This document shows, piece after piece, positions 55,301 to 64,000 of a stretch of DNA of 64,000 bases. The notes under the pieces are model-generated. The model searched no databases, had not been told where the DNA came from, and saw nothing but the letters and a program-made list of their open reading frames with translations. A program made the translations under genes and the position numbers. Origin of the DNA: Anas platyrhynchos (Eukaryota > Chordata > Aves > Anseriformes > Anatidae); the NCBI RefSeq assembly GCF_047663525.1, contig NC_092591.1:53545501-53609500 (forward strand). Direction: 5' to 3'. How positions within the stretch are numbered: position 1 is the first letter of the stretch; the number at the start of each line of letters is the position of its first letter.

Positions 55301-58300
55301 GGTGTGATGCAGTTTCTCCCAGAAGCGGAGCCAGCCCTCACTCTCACTCTTGTTTTGTTTTTTGGTGTAATGTCTAGCTTTATTTGCAGCTCCTTCAGCA
55401 GACAGCAGCTGCCTCATCTGGAAACCTGAACACATTGAGCAGCCTCCACCCAATGGGAGGTGAGTTTTTTCCACCAGAAGACAAATTCTGTAGCCCCCCC
55501 CAAAAAAAGGCAGGTAGAGAAAGTAGCCAAAAGGCTTGTAGACATATTGCAGTTGTAGTAAGTAGTCCTGAGTTTACCCATTCCTGTGGAATGACAGAAA
55601 TTCTCTGTTAAATTTGTGCATGTTCCTTCTTAATCTTAATTGTTTTGTCCAAGGTAAGTTGTGGTATCCTGTTTATCTCCCCTACCTCTGGCATTTAGAA
55701 TTATCTTCCCTTATGGATACAAAAAAAACACTGTTTATTTTCATCCAAACTGATGCATATTTGAAGCACCGTGGTTTTGAAATAAGCACTAGTGCATATG
55801 TTTAATTGTTTAGGTCTCATATTTTAAATTATTTCTTTTTAAATGCCTCAAAGTTGAAAATGTATTGTTGCAAGTAATGTGAACCAGTCCTTCATTCTGT
55901 TTCTTTAATTCCTGCATTTGTTTTACAATTACTTACAATATTGCTGTGATGTGGGAGTATCAGCTTAACAGATATAAGCCAAATTCCTTGCTGTTGATTG
56001 CTAGTCAAAACGTAAGTGAAGTTATCTGAAGTATCCTTTAGGGTTATGGAGATAATGTAAAAGTTTCTGAACTGAGGCTGCAAATTAATTGCGCTTTCTG
56101 TCTTCACAGGATGGCGAATAATAAAACCCATGTTAGTAACTCTATTCATCACTTCCTCTAAATTTTTCTGGTGACAGAGAACCTATAGTTTTGGTTTTAA
56201 TACTGAACATTTAATGCTTTTAAAATTGCCTCTTTGAGTTGTCCAGTAGTTAATAATATTACGTGCCCTGTCTGTGCAGAGGTTGACCTTAAAGTATTAA
56301 AAAGTAAAGTCTCTTTGTACATCTGACTTGTGCTGGTACATCCGCCAGCAACAATTGCGAGCTTTTTCAAGTGTTGTGTTGTCCATTCTAATAACTTTGT
56401 TGTTTTCTTGAGACTTATTCTAACCTTAGCTTCTTAGGTGTATTTTTTTTTTCCATGTTCAACCTCTTCAGAGTTCTTGGATTCTGGAGTTTCGCTAAAA
56501 GCAAGTTTAGTTTCACTAACACCTGTTTGGTGGTGTTGTAAATAGATTTTGTGACATTTTTTCACTTATTGCTTCTGTTTAAAAAAGCAGTCGGTGATAA
56601 AGGGGAAAAATAGTATAGCAGTTTGTATTTATTGTCACAACAATAGGGATGTTAGGGTGGCCCAGATAGATAAGGTTGTGTATGGAATTTTCAGGGTAAT
56701 TCTGACTTTGCCATATGTTTTTAAAAAAATAAATAAAATGAGAACCCTAGCATCTAAGTAGCATGTTTCATTGTGTTTTGAAAGAATTATTCCAAGTCTA
56801 TGGCTCTACACAGGAAGAGTTTGTTTCAAAGTCCCATTAATATCTTACTTGATTGCCTTTCCTGAAATTCTTAGAAAAATAAGCAGGTAATTAGATCCCA
56901 CTCTGTATTAGGCTTATAGACAAAATTTAATCTTGACCCTATTTGAAAGCAGATGGGAAAACAATGTGATGACAAGAAAACAGGTGCAGCATGTACATGC
57001 CAAACTGCTTCAGAAAGGAAGCAAGCTGCTCTGTTCTTCACAAGCTCTAACACTTGCAGTTTTAACCCTCTGTAGCACAATAACAACAACAACAACAAAA
57101 AACCTTTTAGGTTTTAACTTCATACTTTTATTACAATTGCAATTGCAATTGTAATTTTTTTTATTGTAGATTTAGATTTTTAGATTACAATTGTAATTGT
57201 AATCTTTAAGGTGCAATTGCAAGTTACAATTGCACCTTAAAGAATATAAACAATATCAGGATCCTCATGTTTGGGGCACTAAATATGATTAAAGATACAG
57301 ACCTGATCACAAAGAGAGAACAATTAGAGGAGGGAGAACAAAAAGAGGAAAAAAAAATAATACTAAAAGCAGTAGAAGCTACTTAGAGAACGAACAGTTT
57401 ATGCTGCACTGCCATTTACATTCTTATGTTGTGTTTGCATTCTTAAAGTGCAAAACTGAGACTTTAATTGGTAGGTGTGCATTATCACCAAGTACTCATC
57501 TTCCAAAAGATGAGGAGCTGGATCTACTTAAGACATTTGGATAATGTTACATGAATGATGACAATTAAAATTTCTTGTGGAGATGTGAAAGGGAAATAAG
57601 GGAAAGGGAAGAGAAGCAGAAATGGAAGATTGGAGCTAGCCTGCTGAAGGTTAAATTATAACGCAAAATGAAGATGAGTCAGATGAATAAATGACCAGTA
57701 AAAGTTCATCGTCTCTTCTTCCTCCCACTGGTATTCCTGGCAGTTTACCTACAACCTGCCTGATGTTTTCCATTTTCCTTACCACTTTTGTTTGACCAGC
57801 TGGCTAGCCTGTGCATACAGTAGGTGATTTTGTGGTCAGGAATTTTGCCACTCAACATTGTTTTACAATTTATTGTTGCTTCTTGTCTGCCAAGGAGACC
57901 AGACAAAGCATGCTGATATTCAGCTGATGGCAGTTTAAAGGTATGACGCTGGCTACTGTGTTGTGTAGGCCTTCTTGAAAGAATTCTGCAGTTGTTGCTG
58001 CTCCCATGTAGAGAGGAGAGGGATATGAGACAAGATGAGGTTATTAGCCTGGTGTATAGACAAGTTCTCTGGCTTGCAGATGAGCTGTTACACCCTGTTT
58101 TAACTGTCCATAGCAGTTAAAACTGCTATGCTTTTATGACTGAACATAACACTGCCTGAAAATGTCTGTGCTCTGGAGTCTACATCTGGGATTGTGACTA
58201 CTTGGTCTTTTAGGGAAATCATCCTTCTGGGCAAAAATTACATTTCATTTTAGTTGTAACAAGGAATCACAATGTAGAAGAGATCGGTAACTAGTACTGA

Positions 58301-61300
58301 AGTCTGTTTTTAAACTCCTGCCCATTACCACAAATCCCATTATGATGTGCTGAGGTTACTGGATTTGTTAGTTTTGGATGATGGTGGCTATTGTAGGAGA
58401 AACTCTGTGTATTCTTCAATGTGTTGCAGGACTGAATGCGATGCAGTTGCAGAACCTGGCTGCATTAGCAGCTGCAGCCAGTGCAGCTCAGAATACACCA
58501 AGTGGCACCGCTGCACTCACTTCCTCCAGCAGTCCCCTGAGTGTGCTCACCAGCTCAGGTAAGAGACTGCCTGTGTTGTAGTGTGTTATGGCATGGGTTG
58601 CTCTGGGAGTCTTTCCAGGATAAATGTCATCTGTTCTGTTCATCTCTGTCATGTCAGTTCTTTAACAGATAAGGAGTTTTTCCTGTAAATTTACTGGTGG
58701 TTGTTTAGGGTAGGTATCTTTGTCACCAGCAAAGTGTGTGTGTGTTTTTTGTTTTTTTTTTTTTTTTAACTGACTGTATTCTTGGTAAGTTTAATTTAGA
58801 GTAAAAAGGATTTTTAAGGTTATCATGAAGCAGAAAGGTAGGTGATCTCTTTCCAGTAATTTTACTACAGTCTCATCACGTCTGTAGTTTCTCAGTGAAT
58901 TCAGACAGGTATGTAGCAGATGTACCCTCTTCCTGTGGACATGGGGAGCATAGGATGCTTTAAGCAGGAGGTAATGCATTCTGTGCAGTAGGAAAGACAG
59001 CTTTATGTTCCTCTGGCATTACTGAAAAGGATACTACAGCTGCCTCACAGAAGCAAAATACACAGTTTGATAGAACACTTATTGGAAAGAGGTTGTCTGG
59101 AACTGATTTTATCAGTTACACATCAAAAATCAGTATCTTGCTCTTCCATTCTATTTGTTTTTTTTCCTTAGGTCATGTACGTTATCCAGAGAGACTAGGA
59201 TGTCTGAACAGTGTTCTTTTGCCACCTTATTGTTAAATGTGATTATTATTTACAACAAATAAAAAAAAAAAACCTTTGCTCACATCAGACATGATAAACT
59301 TCTACCGCAAATGTGGGTCAGAATCCTACTCAATTATATTTCTATCCTATTTTCAGTTATGTCTAAATCCTGACATGGGAAGAGAGGCACTGTATTTTTA
59401 GAGTGTCGGTTTTCCAGCATGTATAGAGTGATATGTAGGTTTATTTCTTCATAAAAATCCAGATTGCTTATCTAGTTCTGAAATACAGCCTACAAAGTTG
59501 ACAACCTCACATGTAATTGTGAGACTCCAAAGGAGGTGCTTATGGGGGTGTTTTAGACTGCCACAGGTAGCTTTTTGTATTACGTAGGAAGACCAAGGAA
59601 CTAGGTGAAGAGATGGATGATAAGGAGATTATAAGGGAAAGCTGTTTAGAAGACCTTAGGTCACATGATCAGGAGTTAAGCTCTGGGTGTTTTGCGCAGT
59701 TTTCTACTTAGAGAAATTCCTGAGAGAGAATTCAGCTGAGTCTTCTGTTGGTATACAGGCAGTGGTTTTTTTGTTTGTTTGTTTGTTTTTTAATATAAAA
59801 GTTTGGTGGTCTGCAGTCCTTGAAGATAAATTTTCGAAATAAAGTTTCAGAATTTATCTTGGGTACCAGCTATGGTATCCTATTTTGTAATTAAGAAAGA
59901 AACAAACAACCACACAACAACAAAAAAAAACACCACAGAGTTGAGGCTGTAGAAGAGCTACATTTACAGTCCATTACTACTGCTTCATTGTAGAGAAAGC
60001 ATGGAAGTGAATGTAACTGAGAATTTCTCCCATATCTCTTCATGCAGTAGCAGTGCTGGAATTGCCAGGTTATAATTGGCTATGCCTGATGTTTAGAACC
60101 AAACTTTCCTTGTTGGCTCTGTCACTTACTGACTGCAGCAAGTTTGTTCTATCTGTTGAGGTGGGCAAGGGGACTGGTAGGCAGGTTTTGACGTTAGGGT
60201 CAGGCATACTAGAAAAGGTAGAGCCAGCTTCTTCTTGGAAGAAGTGTACAGTGGAAGGACAAGGACAGTGAACACAAACTGCAGCAGAGAAAAATCTGGT
60301 CGTAAAAGAAAAACACGGTTAAAGTCATTAAGCACAAGAACCAGTTGTCAGTGTAGCTGTAGAATTTCCATCAGTTTAGAAGAAGTTCAGAATTCAGTTT
60401 GAAAGGTCCTTGAAGAGGCTTAGCTAAATGGGAGGTTAGACCAGGTTTGAGCAGACAGTTGGGCTATATAATCCACAAAGGTCCCTTTTAACTGAAGTTA
60501 TGCTGTAATTTCTGATTCTTTGGGACTGCTTTCCCTTCTGTGGATTTCAGCAGTCACACAGCACCCTGCAGGTGTCATTTCCTTCAGAGAGAGACATCTT
60601 AGGACTGGGTTCCCCTTTTGGTCACACTGGTGGAGAGCTAGGGGTGGGGAACAGCAGTCAATTTTTAAGTACCACCTGTGCTGAATCCAAACAACTTTTT
60701 GATGGCCAGCTGCATCAATAAATGCTTGTGTGTCACCAGTTGAGTGATTGTGATGTGTCGCTTGAATTAATATCCTATCCACATGTAGTAGTATACTCTT
60801 CACAGGCTTCTAATATGAAGCAGTCACTATTGTATTGCTCTTAAAACATAATTTCAAGTATAATTGTAAAAACTAGAGATTATCTTTGTTCAAAAGAAGT
60901 TCAAAAATGAAATTTGGAGGATATATGGTCTATATGTAGTCAATGAGCAATCAAACTCTTAAACCATTTCAGGGGCTTTTCATTAAAGCTATTAATATTC
61001 TTCACATTTTGAAACTATGTAAATTGAAAAGAAAGTCTCAGTGTATATAGACAGCATTCAGTCTCATGGTACTTCTCATAATTACAAAGCATGGTGGCTT
61101 TTCACTCTGAATTAGCTATTATCTCTTAAAAAATCAAACTTATAATTGTCTTTTGATTAATATTTGTATGTGCATTCACATTGTATTCACATGGAATATT
61201 GTTAAAACTCCACAGTATTCAGAGCATCCCTCTTGAACCATACCTAGACCCACTTTAACAAGATGGTTGATGTTCTTATACTAGTTTTGTCTTTGCTAGC

Positions 61301-64000
61301 TATTCTTTACTACCTGTTAAAAAATTCTGAAAACCCTTAGTTCCTTCAGTTAACAATCTTACAGTTAGCTTTTTTAGTTAAGTATAATTCAGTAGACTGA
61401 TTCAAAAAAATATACTCAGTAGTAAGCAAGAAGGAAATAAACAACAGCAACAAAATAGAGAAATAATGTTAGGGATAGGAATGGAGTAAAGCACATGTAT
61501 AAACCTATATTGGTTTTCCATTTCTATTGCTGTGGGCTGTTTTCAAATCTAAAATAATATATGAGAACTACAAAAAACAGAAAAAAAGAGAGAATGACTA
61601 GAACTGCAGAATTCTTTCCCTATTCAGTGCAACTAGGGGGAAACTTATGTAGGAGTTGGATATGACAGAAGCCTACAAATGTATTAGTGGTGTGATAAAG
61701 ATGAATTGGGATAGACTGGCCACTAGATCTTCCAAGACGAGAATTACAGGATATCAACTGAAGTTACGAGCTGACAGCTCAAAAATGAAAAGATGTATTC
61801 CTTTGCATAGTGCATGCACTAAGTGGCAGAAGTCAGTGGCTCAGAATATAGTACAGTACAAAAAAATAAATTGTGTTCAAAATGCACTGTAATTAATGAG
61901 TGAAAATCATAACTTAAATGCAAAGATGTTGCCATTGACTGAACAAGTCTTAGAGCCACAGATTGCTGGAAGCTATGAGACCATACCTAAGAAGTATTGT
62001 TTTGTAATTGCCATGTATTTTTGCTCATCTATTATTTATATACCTTCTGTCATCATTAGAATGTGCTTTGCTGACTCAGTGCAGCAATTGGTATATACAT
62101 GTGATTAAAAAAAATGCAAGTATTAAATTTTCTTGGTGTTTTCAAGCCAAATTATCTCATATTAAAGATTTTCTTGTTTTGCTTAAACAGATGTCTGTTA
62201 AGCTAGCTAAACTAAAATAACTGTGTTCAGCTTTTTGCAGTGGTTTAAATTAATTGATTTAAAATCACAACCTTTTTGAAGTTGGGAAAGGATCCATTCT
62301 CTTTTACTTTGCTCTCTAGCCTTGGCTCTATTCTTTTTTTCCCATGCTGCTACTTGTTCTTTTCTTTTGAAATAGTGTTCTCATCTGTCAAATGAAGTGT
62401 CTGCTTGAATTATGGAGATTAGCAATGAAGTGCTGCAGAAACAAGTGATACTCTAAAATCAAGGCAGCTGTATCATTTCTGAATGCTGGCTTTTATTCAG
62501 CCAGCTGTTCTGTTTTTCTACCAACTTGAGAATTACTCTAACTTGTTCTCTGTATTTTATTTTTTTTACAACATTTAATATGCTACTGACAGTAAGACAG
62601 GAAGTGTCTTATTTTCTTTGGAGTTAGCATCTTGAAATACAGCTTATCAATGTCTTCTAGACATTGTCTTTCAATTTCTGACTTGTTAAGAGTTTGTCTA
62701 GAACTTTTCACAGAGTAGGTTTGTCCTTTCCTCTGTCAGCACAAAAAGTGAACTGTAATACAAAGTGCAGCTCCCTGGGTTCTCATGCAGTTTTCATTGG
62801 GTACAAGAGCACGCTTTTGCCGTGGCTTGTTAGGTAAGTTTGCAGTACCCCATTTAAACGGTTAACCACATTCCACTCCAGAGACATTGTGAAACATGTA
62901 TAAATTGATGGATATGTAGTGTATATAAATCTGCTTGAAAGACGATAACAATTATTTTCAAAGTTTTAATGCATAAATGCTGCATACTGAGAATTACAAA
63001 AAATGAGAAGGAAACTGAAAATGCTTGAATTTCGATTCCTTTGTTAGCTACTTGATATAAGTTTTTATGTTTGACTTGAGAACTTTGACATAAGTTCTGT
63101 TACCCACACAGATACAAATTCCTCTCAAAGGACTATGAGATGCTTTTACTGCTCCAGTTTTCAGTTCTAACTCTACCTATTGCAGAACGTGGCAGGCAAT
63201 GTAAGTCAGCAGTCTGCTAGGGACTGCATCTGTAGACTTTACTTACTGAGGTAAAAATGGTTGAAGGTGTTAGTGGTACAGTCAACAGAGGATTGGCTCT
63301 ATATTTTAGGTCTGTGTTCCAAATCTTTTCTTGGCCATAGCCCCAGCTGCTGCAGTAGGATTTTTTTAATGGAAAATTATTTAATGTGTCAGAATAATTT
63401 GAGCATCTGCTGTTTCTGCTCTGGTGGTATGGGAAAACCATATGTTCAGTCTGACTGGAGTTTTCTTTAATGTTGCTAATATCTGTGTGTCAGGTCTTTT
63501 TCACCTTATGTGGTGTGTCAAGGTTTGATGTTAATATATAGCAATTCTTACTCATTTCAGGCAGCAGTAATAAGCATTGCTGCTAGTTACTTTGACTGAG
63601 ATACAAAATTTAGCTGATGATCGTATTTTGATTGAATGCCTTACACTTGATTAAATTATTACTGTTGCAAAAAGTGGATGTTGTTAGGAAGCAGAATTTT
63701 TTCCAAAACCTAGGAAGGGGTTAGATGCAAGTGGTGTGATCAAGTTGTGTGGGCTTAGGGCGGCTTTATTGACAGAGTCTTCTCTTTTGCTTTAGTCTGT
63801 TGCGTGCTAGCTTTTCTTGCAGAAATGATTTAATGAAGAAGTTGAGTTTTCAGAACCAAGAAGTATTGTTTGGAGACTAATTATCTTATTTTAATAGCAG
63901 GTTCCTCACCTAGCTCCAGTAGCAGCTCCTCTGTTAATCCCATGGCTTCTCTTGGAGCACTGCAGACACTGGCAGGGGCTACAGCAGGCCTGAACGTTAG
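49387..64000 (+). CDS. CELF1: CUGBP Elav-like family member 1, main coding part, 3' incomplete
   Basis: CELF1 binds GU-rich RNA to control splicing, mRNA decay and translation, in nucleus and cytoplasm. Coding exons: 49387-49564 (exon starts 49377), 50196-50278, 50699-50747, 53216-53350, 53534-53613, 53926-54087, 55378-55459, 58430-58558, 63901 to beyond 64000. All borders are GT-AG and phases join, giving 332 complete codons here. RRM1 is about residues 16-99 (RNP2 [11 protein letters not shown]1 GCCFVTFYT). RRM2 is about 108-188 (RNP2 [11 protein letters not shown]1 GCAFVTFTT). The Q-rich stretch [18 protein letters not shown] and the Ala/Ser-rich linker follow; RRM3 is outside the window. 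Differences from human as I remember it: PRSWCEK for PRTWSEK, KCNEND for KCTEND, two extra Ala in [12 protein letters not shown] 49387 is the usual start; a longer form begins at 47247. No breaks seen. Confidence 0.97.
52362..52935 (-). mobile_element. Solo LTR of an avian endogenous retrovirus
   Basis: The block matches from memory a dispersed avian ERV LTR family. On the plus strand it opens GTGGTTTAACCGGCCAGCAG, passes GAGATAAAGACAGTTTATTA, GGAATACCCCTTTGG, GTCAGCTGTCCTG and GTGTAAGCACTG, and closes near TCCTAACTGAAGCCAGGA. Its own sense is minus: a TATA-like TTATATAG at 52654-52660 and AATAAA at 52487-52492 fit U3-R-U5 order. No internal retroviral sequence flanks it, so it is a fossil solo LTR of about 570 bp. 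GTTTTTT at 52355-52361 and 52936-52942 may be the target duplication, though it is low-complexity. Class is uncertain (ERVL or ERVK type). Age not measured; clear drift from the remembered consensus suggests it is not recent. Confidence 0.85.
52499..52551. repeat. AAT-type simple repeat inside the LTR
   Basis: Imperfect AAT/GAT/ACT triplets fill the region where related LTRs have a variable stretch. It is probably a microsatellite grown within the old LTR. Confidence 0.8.
55066..55321. repeat. About 86-nt tandem repeat upstream of the LYLQ exon
   Basis: GGTGCATGGGCA occurs at 55169-55180 and 55255-55266, and the pair GGTGCTCTGGCTGT / GGCGCTCTGGCTGT at 55201 and 55287; both are spaced exactly 86 nt. 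Copies run roughly 55152-55237 and 55238-55321. A weaker third copy with GGTGCATTAGATA may start near 55066. The array ends about 57 nt before the acceptor of the CELF1 exon at 55378. A 128-codon minus-strand open frame over it is a repeat artefact. Confidence 0.8.
55378..55389 (+). promoter_or_regulatory. CELF1: Tandem splice acceptor giving the LYLQ choice in CELF1
   Basis: The exon can begin after TCTAG (55377) or, 12 nt later, after the internal TTTGCAG (55389). The twelve bases CTTTATTTGCAG encode LYLQ. Human CELF1 is known with and without these four residues. Both acceptors are intact, so the same in-frame choice is likely here. Confidence 0.75.
57130..57155. repeat. 26-bp perfect palindrome
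   Basis: The 26 bp read identically on both strands. The core is CAATTGCAATTGCAATTG, flanked by ATTA and TAAT. It is the first member of a cluster of palindromes within 115 bp. Confidence 0.9.
57203..57243. repeat. Perfect 17-bp inverted repeat with 7-nt loop
   Basis: The left arm, TCTTTAAGGTGCAATTG (57203-57219), is the exact reverse complement of the right arm (57227-57243). The loop is CAAGTTA. In RNA it would fold into a strong short hairpin. It is shorter than a typical microRNA precursor, and no family was recognised. Confidence 0.9.
60395..60525 (+). mobile_element. CR1 LINE 3' tail fragment
   Basis: GGTTAGACCAGGTTTGAGC, GTTGGGCTATATAATCCA, AAAGGTCCCTTTTAACTGAA and ATTTCTGATTCTTT follow the CR1 3' end (usual form: TTGGACTAGATGATCTC, AAAGGTCCCTTCCAACC, GTGATTCT). 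It is more diverged than the copy at 8336-8672. Edges are approximate. Confidence 0.7.
61630..62105 (+). mobile_element. Ancient CR1/L3-type LINE, end of the reverse-transcriptase frame and tail
   Basis: The frame from about 61656 reads [28 protein letters not shown] and [13 protein letters not shown]. This follows the C-terminal pattern of CR1/L3 ORF2 proteins: TYKI..G....DR.LF, TRTRGH..KL, FFTQRVVN.WNSLP. The later GATTGCTGGAAGCTATGAGA fits the family's 3' tail. It is old and heavily diverged, and the 78-codon open frame is a remnant rather than a gene. Boundaries are approximate. Confidence 0.65.
63895..63900 (+). promoter_or_regulatory. CELF1: NAGNAG tandem acceptor of a CELF1 exon
   Basis: The intron ends TTTTAATAGCAG/GTTCC, so splicing may use TAG (63897) or CAG (63900). 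Using the first inserts CAG; joined to the preceding G it adds one Ala (TSS-A-GSSP instead of TSS-GSSP) without shifting frame. CAG is usually the stronger of the two. Actual use is inferred. Confidence 0.6.

Larger units (their letters stand above)
55460..58429 (+). other. CELF1: CELF1 intron with palindrome cluster
   Basis: I see no gene in this intron of about 3 kb. It holds the cluster of CAATTG-based palindromes at 57130-57243 and an A-rich stretch near 57335-57360. Confidence 0.7.
58559..63900 (+). other. CELF1: Last CELF1 intron in the window, with CR1 fossils
   Basis: This intron of about 5.3 kb holds a GT run at 58734-58745, a CR1 tail at 60395-60525 and an older CR1-like piece at 61630-62105. 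No exon or RNA gene was recognised. Confidence 0.7.

Noticed and set aside
55088-55474. 128-codon minus-strand open frame
   Set aside because: It covers the 86-nt tandem repeat and the antisense of a CELF1 exon; no family resemblance.
57203-57243. MicroRNA precursor
   Set aside because: The stem is only 17 bp with a 7-nt loop, too short for a usual precursor, and flanking bases do not extend the pairing. Kept only as a structural oddity.

Overview
This is vertebrate nuclear DNA, almost certainly from a bird. Four intron-containing genes can be read by protein similarity. The introns hold CR1 LINE pieces and one LTR of a family common in birds, and promoters lie in short GC-rich islands inside AT-richer introns. 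Gene order and orientation match human 11p11.2 (CELF1, PTPMT1, KBTBD4, NDUFS3), read here in the opposite direction. I cannot fix the species.

Layout. Positions 1-4304 hold no gene I can support. NDUFS3 (mitochondrial complex I subunit) runs on the minus strand, 4388-8976, with six coding exons. It shares a 248-bp GC-rich divergent promoter with KBTBD4 (BTB-BACK-kelch adaptor of CUL3), plus strand, 9225-15171, four coding exons. KBTBD4 converges on PTPMT1 (mitochondrial phosphatidylglycerophosphate phosphatase), minus strand, 16242-18504, four coding exons; their polyadenylation signals are about 190 bp apart. PTPMT1 shares a second divergent CpG-island promoter with CELF1 (RNA-binding splicing and decay factor), plus strand, which fills the rest of the window and runs off its right end.

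CELF1 has an untranslated 5' region near 18.7-19.0 kb and a first-intron region of about 28-30 kb. An alternative first coding exon sits at 47.25 kb. The main start codon is at 49387, and nine coding exons cover RRM1, RRM2 and part of the linker. RRM3 lies beyond 64000.

How the genes work together: two nuclear-encoded mitochondrial genes (NDUFS3, PTPMT1) each share a promoter with a gene of a non-mitochondrial role. Both promoters carry CCGGAAG (ETS/GABP-type) sites, a class often linked to nuclear control of mitochondrial genes.

I found no undescribed system. The best second-look items are in CELF1: a 12-nt tandem acceptor producing a four-residue LYLQ choice, an about 86-nt minisatellite just upstream of that exon, a NAGNAG acceptor at 63895-63900, and a possible 82-bp 5'-UTR mini-intron built on a TCC repeat. 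Others are a cluster of perfect palindromes at 57.1-57.2 kb and an AT-rich satellite inside GC-rich PTPMT1. All coordinates were read by eye; splice sites rest on GT-AG signals, reading phase and remembered human proteins, not on transcripts.
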